Shown: positions 20,025 through 29,585 of the stretch, piece by piece | How positions within the stretch are numbered: position 1 is the stretch's first letter | Layout: each line of letters opens with the position of its first letter | NCBI GenBank assembly: GCA_018814405.1 | Contig: JAHIZO010000009.1 | Span: forward strand, 238,933-302,932 | DNA: 64,000 bases | DNA from: Gammaproteobacteria bacterium | Lineage (GTDB): Bacteria; Pseudomonadota; Gammaproteobacteria; Burkholderiales; Gallionellaceae | Reading direction: 5' to 3' | Translations under genes and position numbers: made by a program | The notes under the pieces: generated by a model | The model's input: only the letters and a program-made list of their open reading frames with translations | Database searches by the model: none | What the model was told of the DNA's origin: nothing

Positions 20025-20751
20025 ACCTCTCTCCCTGGCTACAACACGGTCTGCCTTGCTGCTTTCATGCCTGCTCTTCAGCGCTTGCAGCACGACCCAT
20101 CTGAGTCGCTACACACAGGAGAAGGATCCGTTCGAGTCCTACAACCGCATGGCCTACAGCTTCAACGATGCATTGGATAAAGCGATACTGAAGCCGGTCG
20201 CGCAGGGTTACGTCAAATACATGCCGCAGTTGGGCAAGATGGCAACACAGAATTTCTTCTCCAATCTGGATGATGTGACTGTCACCTGCAATGATCTATT
20301 ACAGCTCAAATTCAAGCAGGCCGCCAGTGATGGCAGCCGCGTATTGTTCAACACCACCTTCGGCATATTTGGCCTGATAGAGGTGACGACAAGACTGCCC
20401 AAACACAATGAGGATTTCGGCCAGACGCTGGGTTACTGGGGTGCCCCAAGCGGCCCCTATGTGGTCATCCCGGTACTGGGACCAAGCTCCGTGCGTGATG
20501 GTGCGGGACGCTATGCGGACAGTTTCGTCAGCGTCATCGGCACGACCCAGCATATACCCACTCGGAACTCCGCTTACGTGGTGGAGGGTATCGTCGCCCG
20601 CGCCAGCCTGCTGGATAACGAGAAGATCCTAGAGAACGCCACTATCGACCGCTACAGCTCATTACGCGATGCCTATCTGATGCGTCGGCGCAGTCTGGTC
20701 TACGACGGCGATCCGCCACGGCAAAAATATGAAGATTTCGATGATGAATAA
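20011..20751 (+). CDS. mlaA: MlaA (VacJ) outer-membrane lipid-asymmetry lipoprotein
   Basis: MlaA removes phospholipids from the outer leaflet of the outer membrane and hands them to MlaC. The lipoprotein signal ends in the lipobox LFSAC. The mature part has the family pattern DPFESYNRMAYSFNDALDK, then FFSNLDDVTVTCNDLLQ, GIFGLIEVTTRL and GYWGAPSGPYVVIPVLGPSSVRD (here in two parts). It is 246 aa from the ATG at 20011; the ATG at 20014 is equally possible. The other mla genes are not in the window. The stop codon lies within a terminator arm. Confidence 0.93.
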   Translation: MMKLEPLSLATTRSALLLSCLLFSACSTTHLSRYTQEKDPFESYNRMAYSFNDALDKAILKPVAQGYVKYMPQLGKMATQNFFSNLDDVTVTCNDLLQLKFKQAASDGSRVLFNTTFGIFGLIEVTTRLPKHNEDFGQTLGYWGAPSGPYVVIPVLGPSSVRDGAGRYADSFVSVIGTTQHIPTRNSAYVVEGIVARASLLDNEKILENATIDRYSSLRDAYLMRRRSLVYDGDPPRQKYEDFDDE

Positions 20752-20789
20752 AAAACGGCGGGTTGTCCCGCCGTTTTTTATTCATCATC
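20740..20789. terminator. Bidirectional rho-independent terminator, perfect 23-bp inverted repeat
   Basis: Arms 20740-20762 and 20767-20789 are perfect reverse complements around a TTGT loop. The core is AACGGCGGG / CCCGCCGTT with A-runs and T-runs on both sides, so it can end transcription of mlaA (plus) and htpX (minus). The left arm contains the last codons and the TAA stop of mlaA. Confidence 0.93.
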
Positions 20790-20797
20790 CCGCGTTT

Positions 20798-21682
20798 TTA
20801 CAGCCCAGAACGTAAAGCCTCGATACGCTCATCCAGTGGAGGGTGCGTCATGAACAGGCGCGAGAAACCACCCCCGCTGGAGATCGCCATGGCTGACATA
20901 TTCTCCGGTAAGGCGGCAGCCTGCTCGTGGTTGGACTTCAGTCGCTCTAGGGCGGCGATCATCTTTTGACGACCCGCCAGACTAGCGCCACCAGCGTCGG
21001 CGCGGAATTCGCGCTGGCGCGAGAACCACATCACGATCGTGCTGGCTAAGATGCCCAGCACGATCTGGGCCGCGATCTCGGCCACGAACATGCCGATGCC
21101 GGGACCATCACGCCCATCGTTCTTGAGTAGCACACGGTCCACGAAATAGCCGAACAGTTTGGCGAAGAACACCACGAAGGTGTTCACCACGCCCTGAATC
21201 AGCGCCAGCGTCACCATGTCGCCGTTCGCCACATGGCTCACTTCGTGCGCCATAACGGCTTCCGCCTCGTCGCGGCTCATGTTGTGCAGCAGGCCGGTGC
21301 TCACTGCGACCAATGCGTTGTTACGATTCCAACCGGTCGCAAAAGCGTTCACATCCGGTGCATCATAGATCGCCACTTCCGGCATGCCGATACCGGCGGC
21401 CTGCGCCTGACGGCGCACGGTGTCCACCAGCCAGCGTTCGGTCGGATCCTGCGGATTCTCGATCACATGCGCCCCGGTCGATTTCTTCGCCATCCACTTG
21501 GAGAGCAGCAGCGATACGATGGAGCCTGAGAAACCGATCACGGCAGACAACACCAACAAGGCATTGAAGTTGATGCCGCCGCTAGCATCCATCCAGCGAT
21601 CCACGCCCAAGATGCGCAGAGTGATGCTGATTACCGCCAGCACGGCAATATTGGTCACCAGGAACAAGAAGATACGTTTCAT
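20798..21682 (-). CDS. htpX: Membrane zinc metalloprotease HtpX
   Basis: HtpX degrades misfolded inner-membrane proteins. The protein has four membrane segments (about 5-25, 35-55, 155-180 and 195-215) and the zinc site [12 protein letters not shown] (HExxH) with a downstream [11 protein letters not shown]lu/Asp region. I chose the ATG at 21682 (294 aa) with GGAGAG upstream; a 30-codon upstream extension has no family similarity. It is a typical heat-shock or envelope-stress gene, which fits a window rich in such functions. Confidence 0.94.
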   Translation of the reverse strand: MKRIFLFLVTNIAVLAVISITLRILGVDRWMDASGGINFNALLVLSAVIGFSGSIVSLLLSKWMAKKSTGAHVIENPQDPTERWLVDTVRRQAQAAGIGMPEVAIYDAPDVNAFATGWNRNNALVAVSTGLLHNMSRDEAEAVMAHEVSHVANGDMVTLALIQGVVNTFVVFFAKLFGYFVDRVLLKNDGRDGPGIGMFVAEIAAQIVLGILASTIVMWFSRQREFRADAGGASLAGRQKMIAALERLKSNHEQAAALPENMSAMAISSGGGFSRLFMTHPPLDERIEALRSGL

Positions 21683-21868
21683 TCGATACTCTCCGTTATA
21701 TTTTGGACTACTTCTCATCCGGACTCTCGTCCGCTCGGCAAGGCATATGGGGCTGCCGATCCATAATTTCAAGCCGTGTTTGAGACGATATTCCGCGCAA
21801 GAAGTTCTCTTGCCGAATCAATTTTATAGCGCTAACCTGCCACGAATGATTTTCGGGGGATAGTCGCC

Positions 21869-22408
21869 ATGCCTAATCGATACACCCGTACCGCCATTTC
21901 TCTGCATTGGCTCATCGCCATGCTGATCTTTACTGCCTTCCCTCTGGGTATCTACATGCACGACCTGCCGCTGTCACCATTCAAGCTGCAGCTATACAGT
22001 TACCATAAATGGATAGGGGTAACCGTGTTCCTACTGATGATGGTGCGCCTCTACTGGCGCGTGACGCATCGCCCTCCCGCCTTGCCGGAGCGCATGCCGC
22101 GCTGGGAGAGGATCGCGGCCGAGAGCGTGCATTATCTGTTGTATGGCCTGCTGTTCCTGATCCCGCTCAGCGGCTGGCTGATGAGCTCGGCCAAGGGTTT
22201 CCAAACCGTGTGGTTCGGCGTACTGCCCCTGCCCGACCTGGTCGGAAAAGACAAAGCACTCGGGGAGCTATTGAAACAGGTGCATGAGTTGCTCAACTTC
22301 ACCCTGTTCGGCGTCCTTGGCGGGCATATCGGTGCCGCCCTCAAACATCATTTCATCGAGCGTGACGACATCCTGGCCCGCATGATCCCTTGGCTGAAAA
22401 GATCCTAG
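21869..22408 (+). CDS. Cytochrome b561 family protein
   Basis: This is a di-haem inner-membrane electron carrier of the CybB type. The 179 aa protein has four helices with His candidates in SLHWLIAM, YSYHKWIGV, ESVHYLLYG and LGGHIGAALKHH. Substrate and partner are unknown; relatives oxidise quinol or reduce superoxide. GGGGGA lies upstream of the ATG. It stands alone, divergent from htpX and convergent with the next gene. Confidence 0.9.
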   Translation: MPNRYTRTAISLHWLIAMLIFTAFPLGIYMHDLPLSPFKLQLYSYHKWIGVTVFLLMMVRLYWRVTHRPPALPERMPRWERIAAESVHYLLYGLLFLIPLSGWLMSSAKGFQTVWFGVLPLPDLVGKDKALGELLKQVHELLNFTLFGVLGGHIGAALKHHFIERDDILARMIPWLKRS

Positions 22409-22413
22409 CCTGA

Positions 22414-23730
22414 TCAGCCCAGCGTTTCATCCATGAACTGGATCGCATTGCCGCTTTCCTTGGCCTGATACATAGCCGCATCGGCCCGAGCCAATACTTG
22501 TTCATGATTGGCATGCTGACCATGGAACAACACCATGCCGATACTCACCGTGCACTCATGACTGACCACCAGCGAAGGCTGATCCTGTATCTGGTACAGC
22601 AAGCTATAGGGTTGCGACAAGGTAGCGCGGATCTTCTCGGCCACGATCTGTGCCTGCCTTGCCGATTGATCACGATCTTCATGCAGCTCGTTTAGCAACA
22701 CCACAAACTCATCTCCACCAAAGCGGGCCACCGTATCCACAGCGCGTAAACAACTTTCTATACGGCGTGCCGCGTCGATCAACAGAAGATCGCCAACACT
22801 ATGTCCATACTTGTCATTCAGCGGCTTGAATTTATCCAGATCCAGGAACATCACTGCCGCATAACGTTCACTGCGCTGGCTGGCGGCCAATACCTGATCC
22901 AGACGATCGCTTAGCAAACGCCGATTGGGCAGGCCGGTCAAAGTATCGAAGAATGCCATCTGACGTAGCTGTTCTGTGGCTTCCTCTATGCGCCGTTGCA
23001 AATGTGCGCGTTCCTGCTGCAATTGCTCAGCCATCACATTGATGCCTTCACTCAGCTGCCCAAGTTCAGCGATATCAGCCTGTTGACGAATCCGGGTATG
23101 CAACTCGCCCCGACCGATCGCCTGAATCGCGCCACTTAGACGATAGACAGGATCGATCAACTTGCGACTGGCGCGAAACACGCCGTATAGCACGAGCAAT
23201 AGAAAGATCAATGTAGCGATAATCACCACTGACATTATTCTGATCTGCTCTTGACGCGTCTTTTTCCAGCTCAGTGCGACTGCCACTTTACCGATCTGCT
23301 TTACAGCTGGCTTATCCTCCAGATCGTCCAATGCCAGTTGGGTCGACGTTATCGGCTGACGGAACAGCAATATGTTCCCTGCCGCATCCCCCTGCACTTT
23401 TTCAGACGACATCAGCGGCACATCCACCTCACCAACTGCTGCCAGCTCATGCCCGTCACGGTCAGTGATACGCACTGCCATCACGTCCGGTTCATGCAAT
23501 ACCTGCAAACTCAAAGTGCGAAGAAAGTCCCGGTTATATGAGAACACGCCATATTCGCTACTGGCAGCCAATTGCCTCGCCAGCAACTCTCCGCGCGCTT
23601 GCAGATTCTGCTCCATGTTGGCCGTACGATCATGCAAGAACACTGCTTCGAGAAGCACCGACATCACCATCAATGGCAGCAGTGTCAGCCATGCGACATA
23701 TCTGCCTATTTTGTATGTCCTGTTTATCAT
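22414..23730 (-). CDS. Membrane diguanylate cyclase (periplasmic sensor, HAMP, GGDEF)
   Basis: The protein makes c-di-GMP. At 438 aa it has a membrane helix (about 12-32), a periplasmic sensor of about 120 residues, a second helix (about 163-184), HAMP (DPVYRLSGAIQAIGRGE, about 190-240) and a GGDEF domain. The active site is intact (RFGGDEF), and an RAVD inhibitory site lies five residues before it. The ATG overlaps the preceding stop by one base (TAATG), so it is coupled to the periplasmic-binding protein, probably its ligand sensor. Confidence 0.93.
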   Translation of the reverse strand: MINRTYKIGRYVAWLTLLPLMVMSVLLEAVFLHDRTANMEQNLQARGELLARQLAASSEYGVFSYNRDFLRTLSLQVLHEPDVMAVRITDRDGHELAAVGEVDVPLMSSEKVQGDAAGNILLFRQPITSTQLALDDLEDKPAVKQIGKVAVALSWKKTRQEQIRIMSVVIIATLIFLLLVLYGVFRASRKLIDPVYRLSGAIQAIGRGELHTRIRQQADIAELGQLSEGINVMAEQLQQERAHLQRRIEEATEQLRQMAFFDTLTGLPNRRLLSDRLDQVLAASQRSERYAAVMFLDLDKFKPLNDKYGHSVGDLLLIDAARRIESCLRAVDTVARFGGDEFVVLLNELHEDRDQSARQAQIVAEKIRATLSQPYSLLYQIQDQPSLVVSHECTVSIGMVLFHGQHANHEQVLARADAAMYQAKESGNAIQFMDETLG

Positions 23731-24644
23731 TAGCGACTCTCTCCCGCACGATCGATTTCGATACGCAAGGCCTCGGCCGAACGAATATTGAAACGCATCG
23801 AGCGCGCGACTTCCTCGTTCAATGCGATCTGGTACAACTGCGGAAACTGGGGAGGCGGCATGACACCGTGCTGCAGGAAATCAGACACCATTGCTGCGGA
23901 TTGCGCGGCTTGCTGCTCCGGGGTCGAGTACACCGCACACAAAGCCCCTGCACTGACGTAGGCAGCAGACAATCCAACCATGGGTATCCCGCGCCGATAA
24001 CTGCCGAGCAGGATATTTCTGATAGTGGACGAGTTGTAAATGTTGCTATCAGGTACTGCCAACAAGATTTCACTCTGTGCCAGCAACTCCTCTAGCTTGC
24101 CGGAAAGATTGTCGTTCGGCTGAACCGCTTGGATGACTAATTGCGCCCCCTGCTTCGCCAACTCACCTTGCAAAGGCTGCGGGGCGAAATCTCCACCTGA
24201 CGAATACAACACGCCGACTTTATTCAGTGATGGCAAAGCCGCACGAAGTAGCGCGACTTGACGCGGGAGCGGTTGATCGAGGAACAGTGCAGACATGGGA
24301 TGCGGCAGCACCTTCCCCGATTGCATCTGTTTGAAACTCTTGCCGGGCAGCATGGTGGCCAGCATTGCGCCGCGCCATCGACCTGCCGCCCATTGGGAGG
24401 CCTTACTTCCAGCAGTCACCAATATATCCGCCTTGGGCAGATCATCCTGTTGCGCGAGTGTGCGCACTTGCAGACGAACATCGGCCGGTAGATTCTGCTC
24501 AAAAGCCTGTCGAAAGTGCTGATATGCCACATGCTGCTCGCTAAGCAGCAGCAATACCTGTTTGGGTTCGGCTGCAGTTGCTTCTGATACAAAGATGACG
24601 CCGAGCAGTGCCGCCGCTAGACATCTCCAGCATATCGAAAACAT
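23730..24644 (-). CDS. Periplasmic ABC-type substrate-binding-like protein
   Basis: The 304 aa protein begins with a signal peptide (CWRCLAAALLGVIFVSEATAA). It resembles the ABC_sub_bind family (PF04392-like): LNKVGVLYSS, ILLAVPDSNIYNSSTIRNILL and GIPMVGLSAAYVSAGALCAVYS. No ABC permease or ATPase is nearby. Its translation is coupled to the downstream diguanylate cyclase, so it more likely feeds a signal to that enzyme than to a transporter. Longer starts exist (24692, 24737), but only this one puts the signal peptide at the N-terminus. Confidence 0.8.
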   Translation of the reverse strand: MFSICWRCLAAALLGVIFVSEATAAEPKQVLLLLSEQHVAYQHFRQAFEQNLPADVRLQVRTLAQQDDLPKADILVTAGSKASQWAAGRWRGAMLATMLPGKSFKQMQSGKVLPHPMSALFLDQPLPRQVALLRAALPSLNKVGVLYSSGGDFAPQPLQGELAKQGAQLVIQAVQPNDNLSGKLEELLAQSEILLAVPDSNIYNSSTIRNILLGSYRRGIPMVGLSAAYVSAGALCAVYSTPEQQAAQSAAMVSDFLQHGVMPPPQFPQLYQIALNEEVARSMRFNIRSAEALRIEIDRAGESR

Positions 24645-24742
24645 CACACTCAACAGGCACCCCTCATCATCAGCCCTCAGAAAAGTCGCCATCACCGGAT
24701 ATCCACGCTTGGTGATCACAAATACACCACCGAACATTTTCG

Positions 24743-24768
24743 CTCAGGGGGCATTCCCAGCCCCTGAG
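24743..24768. repeat. Inverted repeat downstream of lexA
   Basis: CTCAGGGG (24743-24750) and CCCCTGAG (24761-24768) form a perfect 8-bp stem with a 10 nt loop, about 50 nt after the lexA stop. There is no strong T-run, so it is at best a weak terminator for lexA. Confidence 0.4.
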
Positions 24769-24819
24769 TACGGAACATACGTGAGATACGGACTTCTGTC
24801 AGTAGTGAGTCTGGATGTA

Positions 24820-25419
24820 CTAGCGATATTTGCGTACGAGACCGACCAGCACGCCGAATATCTCCAGCGAACCTTGCGGGCGGATAACCGGATAAGCGGG
24901 ATTCTGCGGACGCAGGATGAATTTTCCACGCTCTTTATCCAAAGTCTTTAGGGTGAATTCTCCATCAACGATGGCAACCACGATATCGCCGGCATTGGCC
25001 AGATTTCGCTTCTCCACCACGGCCACATCGCCGTCGTGGATACCAGCATCCACCATCGAATCGCCCTTGACTGTGATCAGAGTGGTCTGTGAAGGGCGTT
25101 CGATCAGCATCTCGTCCAGCACGTAGTACTCACCCTGCGTCGCATTGACCGTGACCGGCATACCGGCAGGTACTGCACTTTCGGCCAAGGGGCGCGCAAA
25201 GAACTCGCGGGTCGGGATCCACATACCATCCGGCGTGCGCTCAAGAAATCCCGCCTCACCCAAGCGGTCGAGAATAGCCTTTACCCAAGATTTCGAGGCG
25301 ATGCGAAACACATCACACAACGCGGCGTAAGAAGGGATACTTTTCCAGTCAGCATAGTATTCCTGAAGTCTGGCTAGATATTCAGCATCCCGTTGTGCGG
25401 AAGGATGGGAGTCGGTCAT
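24820..25419 (-). CDS. lexA: LexA-type SOS repressor with divergent DNA-binding domain
   Basis: LexA represses SOS genes and cleaves itself when RecA is active. The 199 aa protein keeps the full self-cleavage apparatus: scissile Ala85-Gly86 (VPAGMPV), Ser121 (VKGDSMVDAGI) and Lys158 (EFTLKTL), all close to the E. coli positions. The N-terminal 70 residues are a winged-helix (IPSYAALCDVF then SKSWVKAILDRLGEAGFLER). They differ clearly from the usual LTxRQxxxLxFI start, so it should see a different operator. The promoter carries GAACN4GTTC-like boxes. It may be a second (LexA2-like) repressor, or the only one. Confidence 0.88.
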   Translation of the reverse strand: MTDSHPSAQRDAEYLARLQEYYADWKSIPSYAALCDVFRIASKSWVKAILDRLGEAGFLERTPDGMWIPTREFFARPLAESAVPAGMPVTVNATQGEYYVLDEMLIERPSQTTLITVKGDSMVDAGIHDGDVAVVEKRNLANAGDIVVAIVDGEFTLKTLDKERGKFILRPQNPAYPVIRPQGSLEIFGVLVGLVRKYR

Positions 25420-25434
25420 GGCGTCACCTATACA

Positions 25435-25446
25435 GAACGAATGTAC
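25435..25446. promoter_or_regulatory. Candidate LexA operator 2 (GAACGAATGTAC)
   Basis: GAAC-N4-GTAC at the expected transcription start of lexA, 23 bp centre-to-centre from the better box at 25458. One half-site base differs. Paired near-palindromes inside the lexA promoter suggest autoregulation. Confidence 0.5.
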
Positions 25447-25449
25447 TGC

Positions 25450-25478
25450 ATGGTAGAGAACGTGCGTTCTGCTGTCAA
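25450..25478 (-). promoter_or_regulatory. lexA promoter, TTGACA-N17-TACCAT
   Basis: Minus strand: a perfect -35 TTGACA (25478-25473), a 17 nt spacer, and TACCAT as -10 (25455-25450). It lies 30 nt before the lexA ATG. The spacer contains the palindrome GAACGCACGTTC, so a bound repressor would block RNA polymerase. Confidence 0.75.
25458..25469. promoter_or_regulatory. Candidate LexA operator 1 (GAACGTGCGTTC)
   Basis: Palindrome GAAC-N4-GTTC, extended to AGAACG/CGTTCT with two central bases, sitting exactly between the -35 and -10 of the lexA promoter. The form is closer to Gram-positive GAACN4GTTC boxes than to the enterobacterial CTGTN8ACAG. Confidence 0.6.
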
Positions 25479-25493
25479 ATGCAAAGCGCCAGA

Positions 25494-28175
25494 TCAGCGA
25501 ACGCCTTGTGCGATCAGATATTTCGCGAGTGTGGTATCTGCATGCAGGATGTGATGGACCAACCAGTCTTTGATGGTCTGCAATGCGAGTAGCTCCCCTC
25601 CATCACTCAGCCCCTTGCGCAAACGCATGGCCTCGTCCACCAGCAAGGCGTGTTCCTTTTCATGCGCCCTTTGCTCAGGATAGGCGTATTGCGCCATGTA
25701 GCGCCCCTCAGTCTCGAAATGCTCGGCGGTCGCAGTCACCAATTCGTCGAACAATGATAGTAACGCTTCATGTGCAGCCCCTTTGCGCCATTCGCTGTTC
25801 AGCTTGTTCACCATACGCACCAGATTACGGTGTTGCTCGTCCAGTTCCGAGACGCCGATCAGGTGCGATTGATCGAACTTGATCCACTGCTCATCCACCA
25901 CCGACTCCTGCTCTCCGAAGAAGGTATAGGTATTCTTGCCCGCATGCTTGCTGTCATACATCGCTTGGTCGGCAGCGATGAGCAAGCCATCCATGGTCGA
26001 TCCGTTGTCGGGGAAGATGCTGATGCCGATACTCACGCCTATCTGGCAAGACGCACCCTGCTCCAGCATCATCTCCGCTTCGAAGGCGTTCACGATCTTC
26101 TCGGCTACTTGCGATACCTGATGCGCATCATCCACATCACTTACGATCACCGCGAATTCATCGCCACCGAAACGTACCGCCGTATCGACGGCACGCAGAC
26201 ATGCCAACAGCCGCTGTGCCGCCATACGCAATACTGCATCGCCCGCTTCGTGACCATGCACATCATTAACCTGTTTGAACCCGTCCAGATCGGCGAACAA
26301 CAAAGCCACCCGGCGATGATCGCGTTTGGCGCGTGAGATCGCCTGCGAGAAGCGGTCGAAGAACAAGGCGCGATTCGGCAATCCAGTCAGCTTGTCGTGA
26401 TAGGCCAGATAACTGACTTGCAACTCTGCCTGCTTGCGATCATGGATATCGATATTGATGCCCACCAGCCGCATCGGACCGCCCTGCGCGTCCACTTCCA
26501 CACACTTGCCCCGCCCCTGTAGCCAGCGATAACGTCCATCCTTGGTGAGCATGCGGTATTCGGTCACATAGATGTCTTGATGATGTTTCAACTCTTCCTG
26601 GATCGTGCGCCATACTTTGTCCCGATCATCCGGATGGATGCGTGCCAGCCATTCCTTTTGATTGGCCGGAAACTCGTCCGGCAAATAACCCAGCATGGTG
26701 TAGTACTCCGGGCTGAATTTTGCCTGCCCGGTCACCAGATCCCATTCCCACACGGCCTCTTGCGCAGCATCCAGCGCCATTTGCAGCAAAGTCAAATTGC
26801 TTTCGCGCTCCTCCTCCAGCCGCTTGCGAGCGTCGATATCCTGCACCGCGCTGACGAAATAATCCGCTTCGCCACGTGTATTGCGAACCAGCGACACCTG
26901 CGTCTCCCCCCAGAACACTTGGCCATTCTTGCGCACATAGCGCTTCTCCAGATGGAGGTCTTTAGCCTCACCAGACAGCAAGCGCTTTACTTCTTGTGCG
27001 CTAGTGCCCCTGTCCGCGGGATAGGTGAGTTGCTGCCAGTTCATGTTCCGTTCCGCCGATTCTTTCCGCGTGTACCCGAAGGTCGAACACCATTTGTCAT
27101 TCACTTCCATGATGTCGCCATTCAAGGCATGGCGCGCCATGGCGAATGCTGCATGGTCGAACACGGTATGGAAACGCTCCTCGCCGGCCAATATGATCTG
27201 TACCCTGGTCATCTCCTCATCGGCCCGCTGCCGGCGCTGCCATTGCCAGAACCAGGCTGTCGTCAGCAACAGCAGCAATAACATCAACGGGATTGCGATG
27301 TACTCCAGTCTGTTGACCAAAGCATAGGCCTGCTTTTCCTGGGCGTTGGCGAGCAACACCCAATCCGTCCGCCGCACCGGGACAGCGTAGGACAGCACCG
27401 GTCGACCCAGATAATCCAGCGTTTGTTCCAGCAGGCCGCGCTGCCCCGACAAGGCGAGCGCCGAGCCCAATCTGTCGCTGAAAGGCAGACTGTGGGAGAG
27501 CGGCGCATCGGCCATGCCGCGCAAGGGGCTGAGAAACATCACCCGGTCCCCGTCCCTGCGCACCAGATGCGTCTCGATCAATTCGCCCGCATTCGCAGTG
27601 CTCGTGAGCAGCGGGAACAAATGGGCCGTGGCGTTTTCCATCAGATAGAGCGCGCCGACCACGCGTCCGTCCACGCGCAGCGATGTGATGAAATCCATTT
27701 CCAGCGTGCCGGCTTCATCTTGATGCAGGTCGATGAAGGTGGCCCCAGCCCTTTCCATGGCCTGCATGATATGGGCCTGGGCATGCCGAACATCGTGCGC
27801 GACATCGCCGACCTGAAGTGCCACACGACCTTGCCGATCCAGCAATACTGCCGCATCGAACTCGTGCGCTGCCAGGAAACCTTGCAATTGTTTTCGAATC
27901 AGGTTGCGCTGACGCCCATCCCGGCGAGCACCGTCATACCATTGCTGAACCGCTCTGGCGAAGAACGAATCCGCCCCCAATGTGTCCGCATCGGCACTCC
28001 GGTCATCGAACCATTGCTCGATCTGCTGGCCCTTCAAGGTAGCGACAGCGGCCAATTCGTCTTCCACCATCACATGGATCGCCTTGCGCAGATCTCCGAA
28101 TACCAGCCAGCCCCCCAGCAACAGGGCGAGCAGCACGCTTGTCAGCACCAGCGAGGGTTGATATCTGGACTTCAT
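25494..28175 (-). CDS. Sensor diguanylate cyclase: periplasmic domain, PAS-PAS-GGDEF, C-terminal bacteriohemerythrin
   Basis: The 893 aa protein has helices at about 9-27 and 292-310 around a periplasmic sensor of about 260 residues. PAS domains lie at about 330-450 and 465-580, and GGDEF at about 590-755 (RFGGDEF at 668-674, RAVD inhibitory site 661-664). A hemerythrin domain follows at about 765-890. All seven di-iron ligands can be assigned: H782, H819, E823, H838, H842, H875 and D880. The enzyme should make c-di-GMP under control of oxygen or redox through the di-iron site, as reported for a hemerythrin-DGC of Vibrio cholerae. I chose the ATG at 28175, which has GGAG upstream. Confidence 0.93.
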   Translation of the reverse strand: MKSRYQPSLVLTSVLLALLLGGWLVFGDLRKAIHVMVEDELAAVATLKGQQIEQWFDDRSADADTLGADSFFARAVQQWYDGARRDGRQRNLIRKQLQGFLAAHEFDAAVLLDRQGRVALQVGDVAHDVRHAQAHIMQAMERAGATFIDLHQDEAGTLEMDFITSLRVDGRVVGALYLMENATAHLFPLLTSTANAGELIETHLVRRDGDRVMFLSPLRGMADAPLSHSLPFSDRLGSALALSGQRGLLEQTLDYLGRPVLSYAVPVRRTDWVLLANAQEKQAYALVNRLEYIAIPLMLLLLLLTTAWFWQWQRRQRADEEMTRVQIILAGEERFHTVFDHAAFAMARHALNGDIMEVNDKWCSTFGYTRKESAERNMNWQQLTYPADRGTSAQEVKRLLSGEAKDLHLEKRYVRKNGQVFWGETQVSLVRNTRGEADYFVSAVQDIDARKRLEEERESNLTLLQMALDAAQEAVWEWDLVTGQAKFSPEYYTMLGYLPDEFPANQKEWLARIHPDDRDKVWRTIQEELKHHQDIYVTEYRMLTKDGRYRWLQGRGKCVEVDAQGGPMRLVGINIDIHDRKQAELQVSYLAYHDKLTGLPNRALFFDRFSQAISRAKRDHRRVALLFADLDGFKQVNDVHGHEAGDAVLRMAAQRLLACLRAVDTAVRFGGDEFAVIVSDVDDAHQVSQVAEKIVNAFEAEMMLEQGASCQIGVSIGISIFPDNGSTMDGLLIAADQAMYDSKHAGKNTYTFFGEQESVVDEQWIKFDQSHLIGVSELDEQHRNLVRMVNKLNSEWRKGAAHEALLSLFDELVTATAEHFETEGRYMAQYAYPEQRAHEKEHALLVDEAMRLRKGLSDGGELLALQTIKDWLVHHILHADTTLAKYLIAQGVR

Positions 28176-28254
28176 GACTCCGCTCCCGTATGACTCGTTC
28201 TTTGCACTTTTCCGAAAGGCTACACTGTCACGTGCAAATGATGAAGCGGAAAAG

Positions 28255-28285
28255 CAGACGGGCTGCCAGTCTGGCAGCCCGTCTG
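28255..28285 (-). terminator. Rho-independent terminator after the ferredoxin gene
   Basis: Perfect 14-bp arms (28255-28268 and 28272-28285, CAGACGGGCTGCCA and its reverse complement) with a 3 nt loop. On the minus strand CTTTTCC follows. It lies 20 nt after the ferredoxin stop and separates the coaD/fdx unit from the diguanylate cyclase. Confidence 0.85.
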
Positions 28286-28305
28286 TCACACCCGGGAAAA
28301 CGCGA

Positions 28306-29581
<1,276 letters not shown>

Positions 29582-29585
<4 letters not shown>

